Source: an uncultured Collinsella sp. (GTDB lineage Bacteria > Actinomycetota > Coriobacteriia > Coriobacteriales > Coriobacteriaceae). From it: DNA of 5,402 nt. The position numbers and the translations under genes are program-made. The notes under the pieces are model-generated. The model had not been told where the DNA came from. It worked only from the letters and a program-made list of their open reading frames with translations, and ran no database searches. Shown one piece after another: positions 1 to 5,252 of this stretch. The DNA is taken from the NCBI GenBank assembly GCA_900545905.1, contig URBA01000111.1:1-5402 (forward strand), written 5' to 3'. Within the stretch, counting starts at the first letter, position 1, and the number at the start of each line of letters is the position of its first letter.

Positions 1-42
1 CTTCTAGCTTCGTCGGCAGCGTCAGATGTGTATAAGAGACAG
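1..42 (+). other. Illumina Nextera (Tn5) adapter remnant, not genomic
   Basis: Bases 24-42 read AGATGTGTATAAGAGACAG, the 19-bp Tn5 mosaic end used in Nextera tagmentation. Bases 10-23 read TCGTCGGCAGCGTC, the Nextera read-1 tail. Bases 2-9 (TTCTAGCT) sit exactly where the 8-base i5 index belongs and match, from memory, Nextera XT v2 index S515. Base 1 (C) fits the last base of the P5 primer part. The order and junctions are exact, so this is library sequence left on the contig end. Genomic sequence begins at about base 43. Nothing upstream of the first gene can be inferred from this stretch. Confidence 0.98.
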
Positions 43-48
43 GGAGAC
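43..48 (+). promoter_or_regulatory. Ribosome binding site that fixes the exporter start
   Basis: GGAGAC lies just after the adapter junction and 7 nt before the ATG at 56, with GGAG centred at a normal Shine-Dalgarno distance. It supports ATG 56 over the in-frame ATG at 26, which lies within the adapter. Any promoter has been cut off by the contig end. Confidence 0.7.
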
Positions 49-55
49 GTTATAT

Positions 56-1252
56 ATGAGTCAGGCAAGGCAAGACGGCATCACGCTCAGGCAGTGGCTC
101 CCGCTCGTCGGGCTCACCTGCTGTGCGTTCGTGTTCAACACGTCGGAGTTTATGCCCATCGGCCTTTTGACTGATATCGCCGCGTCGTTCTCGCTCACCG
201 AGGCCCAGGCGGGCATCATGATCTCGGTCTATGCCTGGGGCGTCATGCTGCTGTCGTTGCCGCTCATGGTGTTTGCCTCGCGCTTCGAGTTCAAGCGGAT
301 GTTGCTGGGCGTGCTGGCCGTGTTTTCGCTGGGCCAGTTTCTGTCCGCTGTGGCGCCGACTTATCCCATCCTGGTCTGTGCGCGCCTGGTGGTCGCTTGC
401 GCACATGCCGTGTTCTGGTCGGTCGCTTCGATTATGGCCTCGCGCCTGGTCGACACTCGCCACGGGGCGCTCGCCATCAGCATGATCGCTACGGGCTCGT
501 CCATCGCGCAGATCTTTGGTCTGCCCCTCGGTCGCGCTATTGGCTTGGCCGTGGGCTGGCGCATGACGTTTGCCGTGGTCGGGGTCCTCTCGGCCATCGC
601 GGTCGTCTACCAGGCGACCGTGTTCCCGGCCATGCCGGCGGGCGAGCGCTTTACCGTCAAACAGTTGCCCGAGCTGCTCAAGAACCCGCTCCTGATCGCG
701 CTCTACGCGGTCACGGTTTTTATGGCGACCGGCTATTATGCGGGTTACAGCTATATCGAGCCGTTCCTGGCGCAGGTCGCGCACGTCGATGCGGGCGCCA
801 TCACCATGACGCTGACGGCGTTTGGCTGCTCTGGTCTGCTCGGAAGCTGGCTGTTTGGCCGCCTGTTCGATGGGCATCGCTTCCCGTTCTTGGCTATCAC
901 GCTCTCCGGCGTGCCGGTGGCTCTGCTGCTCATGGGTCCGGTCGCATCGTCGCTCGTAGCAGTGCTTGCCGTCTGCGCGCTATGGGGATGCTGCTCAACA
1001 GCCTTTAACGTGGCGTTCCAGGCCGAGCTCATCAAGTACACGCCGGCGGATTCGTCGGCCGTCGCCATGTCGATCTTCTCGGGCCTGTTTAACCTCGGTA
1101 TCGGCACGGGCACCGCAATCGGCGGCGCCGTGGTTTCGGGTCCCGGTATCGCTTGGATTGGCTTCGCGGGCGGGGCGATTACCGTCGTGGGCGTCATCCT
1201 CGCCATCACCGTACTGTTCCCAGCCATCCGCCGCGCCAAGCTCGTTGCCTAA
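56..1252 (+). CDS. MFS transporter, SotB/AraJ-like sugar efflux type (DHA1 family)
   Basis: This 398-residue inner-membrane protein is predicted to export small solutes by proton antiport; E. coli SotB exports sugars such as arabinose and IPTG. Length and hydrophobicity fit 12 transmembrane helices with a polar central loop near residues 192-210. Segments recalled as typical of SotB are present: FNTSEFMPIGLL (27-38) in helix 1, ATGSSIAQIFGLPLGR (145-160) followed by GWRMTF (167-172) around helices 5-6, YSYIEPF (231-237) in helix 7, and FSGLFNLGIGTG (341-352) near helix 11. The loop 2-3 motif A is degenerate (ASRFEFKRM, 74-82), as is common in this subgroup. The start at 56 has a good ribosome binding site; a longer frame from 26 is translated adapter. 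The substrate cannot be read from the sequence, and drug or amino-acid-derivative export remains possible. The gene appears complete and is followed by a likely terminator. Confidence 0.93.
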   Translation: MSQARQDGITLRQWLPLVGLTCCAFVFNTSEFMPIGLLTDIAASFSLTEAQAGIMISVYAWGVMLLSLPLMVFASRFEFKRMLLGVLAVFSLGQFLSAVAPTYPILVCARLVVACAHAVFWSVASIMASRLVDTRHGALAISMIATGSSIAQIFGLPLGRAIGLAVGWRMTFAVVGVLSAIAVVYQATVFPAMPAGERFTVKQLPELLKNPLLIALYAVTVFMATGYYAGYSYIEPFLAQVAHVDAGAITMTLTAFGCSGLLGSWLFGRLFDGHRFPFLAITLSGVPVALLLMGPVASSLVAVLAVCALWGCCSTAFNVAFQAELIKYTPADSSAVAMSIFSGLFNLGIGTGTAIGGAVVSGPGIAWIGFAGGAITVVGVILAITVLFPAIRRAKLVA

Positions 1253-1267
1253 TCACGTCCCCTCATC

Positions 1268-1334
1268 AGTTGCGGTGAAATACGGACTGCTGGACCCAAT
1301 AAACCCGGAAAACAGTCCGTATTTCACCGCAACT
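1268..1334 (+). repeat. Perfect 22-bp inverted repeat with 23-nt loop; possible terminator or palindromic repeat
   Basis: Bases 1268-1289 (beginning AGTTGCGGTGAAATAC) and 1313-1334 (ending TATTTCACCGCAACT) are exact reverse complements over 22 bp. The loop at 1290-1312 is unpaired. The repeat starts 15 bp after the exporter stop codon. On the + strand the right arm runs into TTATTTT (1334-1340), so an intrinsic terminator for the exporter gene is plausible. The other direction has no T-run. The stem is longer and less GC-rich than a usual terminator, so a REP- or MITE-like genomic repeat is an equally fair reading. Confidence 0.85.
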
Positions 1335-1340
1335 TATTTT
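1335..1340 (+). terminator. T-rich tail after the inverted repeat (putative intrinsic terminator end)
   Basis: TATTTT directly follows the right arm of the 22-bp stem; with the last arm base it makes a seven-base run with six Ts. This stem and U-rich tail would end transcription of the exporter gene and insulate the downstream hydrolase operon. The run is interrupted by one A, so efficiency is uncertain. Confidence 0.45.
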
Positions 1341-1364
1341 GGGGGAGAGGATACAGGCTGGGCA

Positions 1365-1370
1365 TACAAT
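1365..1370 (+). promoter_or_regulatory. Possible -10 box for the GH13/glycosylase operon
   Basis: TACAAT differs from the TATAAT consensus at one base and lies 35 nt before the hydrolase ATG, after the putative terminator. No convincing -35 hexamer is present at 16-18 bp upstream, where the sequence is G-rich. TTGGGG at 1339-1344 is 20 bp away and weak. The assignment rests mainly on the -10 match and the position. Confidence 0.3.
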
Positions 1371-1394
1371 GGATGTCGTTGTGTTGAGCTTACC

Positions 1395-1400
1395 GGGAGG
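1395..1400 (+). promoter_or_regulatory. Ribosome binding site of the GH13 gene
   Basis: GGGAGG ends 5 nt before the ATG at 1406. It is a strong Shine-Dalgarno sequence and supports this start, which also begins the conserved N-terminal region (YETTFYQIYPLGF) directly. Confidence 0.75.
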
Positions 1401-1405
1401 TTGCT

Positions 1406-2782
1406 ATGTGGGCATACGAGACGACGTTCTATCAGATCTATCCGCTGGGCTTTTGCGGAGCTCCGCGCGAAAACGCCGCCCCCGTTGCCGAGGATGAGCT
1501 CGCCCAGGCCGCCGATGTCGAACCCAACCCCGATGCTCCTATCATGGAGATCGCCCAATGGGCCGACTACCTGCAAGAGCTCGGCATCGGTGCTGTGCTC
1601 ATTAACCCGCCGCTCGAATCCGACAGCCATGGCTACGACACGCGCAGCCTGCGCCATATAGACCGTCGCCTGGGCGGGGATGCCGACTTTGCCGCCGTAT
1701 GCGACACGCTGCACGCCCATGGCATCCGCGTGGTGCTCGATGCCGTCTTCAACCACGTCGGTCGCGGCTTTTGGGCCTTCCGCGATGTGCAGGAGCGCAA
1801 GTGGGACTCGCCCTACAAGGATTGGTTCCACATCAGCTTTGACGGCGACTCCTGCTATGGCGATGGTTTTTGGTACGAGGGCTGGGAAGGCCATTTTGAG
1901 CTCGTGAAGCTCAACCTGCAAAACCCCGCCGTGGTCGATTACCTGCTCGAGTCCGTGCGCCGTTGGGCCGACGTCTTTGGCGTCGACGGCCTGCGCCTGG
2001 ACGTTGCCTATATGCTCGACCGCGACTTTATGCGCCGCCTGCACGCCTTTGCCCGTGAGCTCAAGCCCGACTTTGTGCTGATCGGTGAGACGCTCCACGG
2101 CGACTACAACCAGATCGTCAACGACGAGATGCTCGACTCCTGCACCAACTACGAGTGCTACAAGGGCCTGTACTCCAGCTTTAACTCGGTCAATATGTTC
2201 GAGATCGCGCACTCGCTGCACCGCCAGTTTGGCGGCGACCCCTGGTGCATCTACCGCGGCAAGCACCTGCTGTCGTTTGTCGACAACCACGACGTGCCGC
2301 GCCTGGCAAGTATCCTCACCGACAAGTCGTGCCTGCGTCCCGCCTATGGCATGCTCTTTGGCATGCCGGGCATCCCGTGCGTCTACTATGGCAGCGAGTG
2401 GGGAATTGCCGGTGAAAAGGGTGGCCCCGATGGCGACTGGGCGCTGCGCCCTGCGCTCGATGAGCCTGCGCCTAACGAGCTGACGGCGTTTATCACGCAG
2501 CTTGCGCACCTTCGCTCGGCCGACGACGCGGCGGCCCGTGCTCTCAACTACGGTGCCTATCGCAACGTGGTGATCCAGAACAAGCAGCTGCTGTTCGAGC
2601 GCGCCTGCGACGACGCGACGGTGCTCGTGGCGGTCAATGCCGTGAACGAGCCCTATACCTTTGGAGCCGGCGAGCTCAACGGCTCCTTCGTCGACCTGCT
2701 TGCCGACGATGCGCCCACGGTCGAGCTTACGGGTACCCTCGAGCTTGCACCCTATGAGGTGCGCTATCTACTGAGGGCCTAG
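1406..2782 (+). CDS. GH13 alpha-amylase-family glycoside hydrolase, cytoplasmic
   Basis: This 458-residue enzyme is predicted to hydrolyse or transfer alpha-glucosidic bonds in maltodextrin-like substrates. All four classic GH13 regions are present: I, DAVFNHV (112-118); II, GLRLDVA (195-201) with Arg197 and nucleophile Asp199; III, LIGET (225-229) with acid/base Glu228; IV, FVDNHD (291-296) with His295 and transition-state stabiliser Asp296. The (beta/alpha)8 barrel starts at once with FYQIYPLGF (8-16), so there is no N-terminal CBM34-type domain as in neopullulanases. A short C-terminal beta domain follows from about residue 375. No signal peptide or transmembrane segment is visible, so it should act in the cytosol on imported oligosaccharides. 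Similar proteins of about 430-460 residues are recalled from Clostridia and Coriobacteria; the exact specificity (alpha-amylase, maltogenic or alpha-glucosidase-like) cannot be set. It is apparently co-transcribed with the DNA glycosylase 3 nt downstream. Confidence 0.95.
   Translation: MWAYETTFYQIYPLGFCGAPRENAAPVAEDELAQAADVEPNPDAPIMEIAQWADYLQELGIGAVLINPPLESDSHGYDTRSLRHIDRRLGGDADFAAVCDTLHAHGIRVVLDAVFNHVGRGFWAFRDVQERKWDSPYKDWFHISFDGDSCYGDGFWYEGWEGHFELVKLNLQNPAVVDYLLESVRRWADVFGVDGLRLDVAYMLDRDFMRRLHAFARELKPDFVLIGETLHGDYNQIVNDEMLDSCTNYECYKGLYSSFNSVNMFEIAHSLHRQFGGDPWCIYRGKHLLSFVDNHDVPRLASILTDKSCLRPAYGMLFGMPGIPCVYYGSEWGIAGEKGGPDGDWALRPALDEPAPNELTAFITQLAHLRSADDAAARALNYGAYRNVVIQNKQLLFERACDDATVLVAVNAVNEPYTFGAGELNGSFVDLLADDAPTVELTGTLELAPYEVRYLLRA
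2773..2777 (+). promoter_or_regulatory. Ribosome binding site inside the end of the GH13 gene
   Basis: GAGGG lies within the last codons of the hydrolase gene, 8 nt before the ATG at 2786. This overlap implies translation of the glycosylase from the same mRNA and probable translational coupling. Confidence 0.6.
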
Positions 2783-2785
2783 CCC

Positions 2786-3349
2786 ATGCCTGTGTCCGAC
2801 GAGGGCTATCAACATATTGAGCATGGGTTTGAACCCGTGTTTGACGAGCGCTCGCGCGTTTTGGTGCTGGGCTCGTTTCCCTCGGTGCTTTCGCGCGCCA
2901 ACGCCTTTTATTACGGCAACCCTCAGAATCGCTTTTGGCGTGTGATGGCCGTGTGCCTCGGTGCGCCCGTGCCGCCCAACGAGGGAGACTCTTTGGCGAG
3001 CGGCGAGCCCGCGACGCTCGACGCCTCGGTTGCTGCCAAGCGATCCATGCTGCTTAACGGTGGCGTAGCCCTGTGGGATGTGATCGAGAGCTGCGACATT
3101 AAGGGCTCGAGTGACGCTAGCATCAAAAACGTTGTGCCGGCACATATTGAACGCATTGTGGATGCCACGCCGATCGAGATCGTTGTCTGCAACGGCGGCA
3201 CGGCCGGACGGCTCTACAAACGCTATCTACAAGAGCGGACGGGGCTACCCGCCATCGTGCTGCCGTCGACGAGTCCTGCCAACGCGGCGTGGCGTTTGGA
3301 GCGGCTTGTCGAGCGTTGGAGTGAAGCCGTTGACTGGGCAGCTCATTAA
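2786..3349 (+). CDS. DNA-deoxyinosine (hypoxanthine-DNA) glycosylase, UDG superfamily family 6
   Basis: This 187-residue protein is predicted to excise hypoxanthine, the product of adenine deamination, from DNA and start base-excision repair. It opens with IEHGFEPVFD (11-20), then the superfamily motif 1 region VLGSFPS (27-33), followed by FYYGNPQNRFW (41-51). That block is the signature of this family; an Asn around motif 1 is the reported catalytic residue, which I place here from memory. LWDVIESC (96-103) and SIKNVVPAHI (112-121) are also typical. Motif 2 is STSPANAAW (161-169). Canonical uracil-DNA glycosylase motifs (GQDPYH) are absent, so it is not Ung. Residues about 64-85 form a low-complexity stretch rich in Ser, Ala and Gly that seems longer than in recalled homologues. 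It follows the GH13 gene in a likely operon and meets the next gene tail to tail. Confidence 0.92.
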   Translation: MPVSDEGYQHIEHGFEPVFDERSRVLVLGSFPSVLSRANAFYYGNPQNRFWRVMAVCLGAPVPPNEGDSLASGEPATLDASVAAKRSMLLNGGVALWDVIESCDIKGSSDASIKNVVPAHIERIVDATPIEIVVCNGGTAGRLYKRYLQERTGLPAIVLPSTSPANAAWRLERLVERWSEAVDWAAH

Positions 3350-3350
3350 T

Positions 3351-4022
3351 TTAGATTATTGATTGAGTGCGGGCGCCGAGGTGTTTCAGAACGCCTCGCC
3401 AGATCGGCACGGGCACGGCTGGCTCGGCGCAAGCCATGCCGTCGGCGTCGACGTCCTCGGCATTACCACCACCAAGTCGCTGCGCATGCTCAACCGAACA
3501 GCCCATACGAACGGCGCCTACGAGCTTGTCCATCGCTTCCGAAAACGGTCGCCGCAAGAGTCCCATGCGCGGTGAGTGACGAAGCGCCGCGAAGCCGCTG
3601 CCGGTACAGGCGACAACGCCGCCGCACCATGACAGCCCACGAAGGTCGCACGCCGCCCGCAGACGCACGACGAGCCCGTGTGCTCGCTCCAGGCCGCCGA
3701 TGTCGGCCTGGACAACAACGTAGGCACGCGTCCCTGCGCCGCCAAAGCGGTCGAGCACCTGCTCAATGGGCGCCATCGCTTCGTCATTGGGTGCATCTTC
3801 AACGGCGAACACAATGCCATCGGCGGTACCGGCAACGCTGCCGGCATCATCCGCCTCCAAGTCGACTGGATGGGGGAGTGCGGTGCCGGAAATCTGTGCA
3901 TAGGCGGCGATGGCATCCTGCAGGTCCCAGAGCAAAAACTCAAGATCGGCGCTCTTGGGAATACTGATATACGCAATGGTTTGCAGCGTTTTTGGTACAT
4001 CGCCGCGTGCGGTCGTCTCCAT
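3351..4022 (-). CDS. Uncharacterised protein, possible flavodoxin-like fold
   Basis: I do not recognise this 223-residue protein with confidence. Its strand is chosen because overlapping + frames encode Arg-rich, low-plausibility proteins, while this frame gives alternating hydrophobic strands and helices. TIAYIS (15-20), ADGIVFAV (67-74), AYVVVQA (100-106) and GLSWCGGVVACTG (129-141) look like parallel beta strands. The last of these, followed by a helix-rich part with PRMGLLRRPFSEAMDKLVGAVRMG starting at residue 151 (R-x-P-x-S-E-A-x-D core), resembles the C-terminal half of NAD(P)H-dependent FMN-reductase-like flavodoxin folds. The usual N-terminal FMN phosphate loop (GSPR/T-x-T type) is not evident, so a flavin-free or divergent role is possible. 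The tail from about 185 to 223 is poorly conserved in look. No signal peptide or membrane helix is visible. The start at 4022 has a nearby AAAGAAGG. The gene diverges from the aminotransferase and converges on the DNA glycosylase. Confidence 0.8.
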   Translation of the reverse strand: METTARGDVPKTLQTIAYISIPKSADLEFLLWDLQDAIAAYAQISGTALPHPVDLEADDAGSVAGTADGIVFAVEDAPNDEAMAPIEQVLDRFGGAGTRAYVVVQADIGGLERAHGLVVRLRAACDLRGLSWCGGVVACTGSGFAALRHSPRMGLLRRPFSEAMDKLVGAVRMGCSVEHAQRLGGGNAEDVDADGMACAEPAVPVPIWRGVLKHLGARTQSII

Positions 4023-4026
4023 GCCG

Positions 4027-4034
4027 CCTTCTTT
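4027..4034 (-). promoter_or_regulatory. Ribosome binding site of the minus-strand gene
   Basis: Read on the minus strand this is AAAGAAGG, ending 4 nt before the ATG at 4022. The spacing is short but workable, and no better in-frame start with a ribosome binding site is seen. Confidence 0.5.
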
Positions 4035-4103
4035 CCGGTTGGTTTCCGTTTAGGTTACACCGTCCGGCGGCGTCCCGCCGCGCTATCCTAGTGCAACCCT
4101 TAC

Positions 4104-4110
4104 GAAAGGA
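4104..4110 (+). promoter_or_regulatory. Ribosome binding site of the aminotransferase
   Basis: GAAAGGA ends 5 nt before the ATG at 4116, a good Shine-Dalgarno match and spacing. It favours this start over the in-frame ATG four codons later. Confidence 0.7.
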
Positions 4111-4115
4111 ACGTC

Positions 4116-5252
4116 ATGCGTCTGCCCATGAACACCTCGCTTGCCACGCTTAAGCCCTCCGGTATCCGCCGGATCAACGCGCTCGCCGCCCAGCATCCGG
4201 GGTGCATCGCGCTCGCGCTAGGTGAGCCCGATTTTCCCACGCCCGATGTGATTAGCGCCGAGGTGACTGCTTCGTTGGACCGCGGCGACACGCACTATCC
4301 GCCCAACAACGGTCGCCCCGCCCTGCGTGAGGCGTTATCTGCCTACATGGGGGACGCGGGCCTTATGTTTTCGGCCGACGAGGTCATCCTGACCGACGGC
4401 GCGACCGAGGCCCTGTCGGCAACATTTATGGCTATGCTCAACCCCGGCGACGAGGTCATTATTCCCACGCCGGCCTTTGGCCTGTACGAGAGCATCGTTG
4501 TGGCCAATCACGCCAAAGCGGTCTTTTTGGATACGGAGCCTGCGCAATTTCAGATTGACGAGGATGCGCTTCGCGCCTGTGTGACCCCGGCGACCAAGGC
4601 CATCGTTATCTGCTCGCCCAACAATCCCACGGGCTGCATTCTCAACGCGGCATCGCTCGACGCCGTGGCGCGCGTAGCGGAGCAGTCGGGCATCTACGTG
4701 GTCTGCGACGACGTGTACAACCGTTTGGTCTATGTGGATGGTTACGAGCGTTTTGCCCAGCGACACCCGGAGCTGCGCGAGCAGACGGTGATCATCGAGA
4801 GCTTCTCCAAGCCCTGGGCCATGACCGGCTGGCGCCTGGGCTGGCTCGCAGCAGCGGCACCCGTCATCGCCGAGATCGCAAAAGCTCACCAATACCTAGT
4901 ATCGAGCGCCGTCTCCTTCGAGATGGACGCCGCAGCTCGAGCCCTGACCGTCGACCCAACCCCCATGCTCAAAGTCTACCGAGCCCGCCGCGAACGCGTA
5001 CTCGCAGCCTTATACGCCATGGGCCTCGACGTAGTAGAGCCCGCAGGAGCCTTCTATACCTTCCCGAGCATCAAACAATTCGGCCTGACAAGCGAAGACT
5101 TCTGCATCAAAGCCATCAAAGAGGCCAACGTAGCCCTAGTGCCGGGCGACTGCTTCGGCACCGAAGGCCACGTCCGCCTCAGCTACTGCGTCTCCGACCA
5201 AGATCTGGACGAAGGCCTAAATCGCCTGTCCACCTTCATTTCAACCCTGTAG
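4116..5252 (+). CDS. PLP-dependent aminotransferase, class I/II
   Basis: This 378-residue cytosolic enzyme is predicted to move an amino group between an amino acid and a 2-oxo acid using pyridoxal phosphate. Fold-type I landmarks are in order: GEPDFPTP (36-43) at the substrate-binding N-terminus; DGATEAL (94-100) holding the cofactor phosphate; SPNNPTG (167-173) with the ring-contacting Asn170; DDVY (198-201) with Asp198 and Tyr201; SFSK (229-232) with Schiff-base Lys232; TGWRLGW (237-243) with phosphate-binding Arg240; and HVRLSY (352-357) with carboxylate-binding Arg354. Length is close to the 380-400 residues usual for the aspartate/aromatic aminotransferase-like (PatA/AspC) group; the substrate is not determinable. 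Synonymous codon use changes sharply near codon 245: Phe goes from 7 TTT and 1 TTC to 7 TTC only, although the protein reads as intact and normal across the switch. Confidence 0.95.
   Translation: MRLPMNTSLATLKPSGIRRINALAAQHPGCIALALGEPDFPTPDVISAEVTASLDRGDTHYPPNNGRPALREALSAYMGDAGLMFSADEVILTDGATEALSATFMAMLNPGDEVIIPTPAFGLYESIVVANHAKAVFLDTEPAQFQIDEDALRACVTPATKAIVICSPNNPTGCILNAASLDAVARVAEQSGIYVVCDDVYNRLVYVDGYERFAQRHPELREQTVIIESFSKPWAMTGWRLGWLAAAAPVIAEIAKAHQYLVSSAVSFEMDAAARALTVDPTPMLKVYRARRERVLAALYAMGLDVVEPAGAFYTFPSIKQFGLTSEDFCIKAIKEANVALVPGDCFGTEGHVRLSYCVSDQDLDEGLNRLSTFISTL

Larger units (their letters stand above)
4023..4115. promoter_or_regulatory. Divergent intergenic region with a GC-rich hairpin
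   Basis: This 93-bp gap must carry the promoters of both the minus-strand unknown gene and the aminotransferase. A 6-bp perfect inverted repeat, CGGCGG-CGTC-CCGCCG, occupies 4065-4080 in its middle and could be an operator or simply chance in GC-rich DNA. TATCCT at 4084-4089 is a weak -10 candidate for the + gene, but no -35 hexamer stands at a proper distance. No clear minus-strand promoter is seen. Confidence 0.35.

Noticed and set aside
1..42. A genuine transposon end (Tn5-like mosaic end)
   Set aside because: The 19-bp mosaic end is joined to the synthetic read-1 tail and an index-length string, which occurs only in library adapters.
50..877. Minus-strand open frame of 275 codons opposite the exporter
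   Set aside because: Its product is highly charged (Arg, Asp, Gln, His) and it mirrors a well-supported membrane protein. Its far end also runs toward the adapter.
1334..2509. Long open frame on the minus strand (391 codons) opposite the GH13 gene
   Set aside because: It is antisense to an intact gene with all catalytic motifs; the translation is a low-complexity mix rich in Val, Ala and Asp with no recognisable domain, as expected for the mirror of GC-rich coding DNA.
3359..3967. Plus-strand open frame of 202 codons over the unknown minus-strand gene
   Set aside because: The translation is extremely Arg-rich with no strand or helix pattern, while the minus frame looks like a folded protein and has a ribosome binding site.
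4335..4892. Minus-strand open frame of 185 codons opposite the aminotransferase
   Set aside because: Antisense to a gene with every PLP-binding motif; charged, unrecognisable product.
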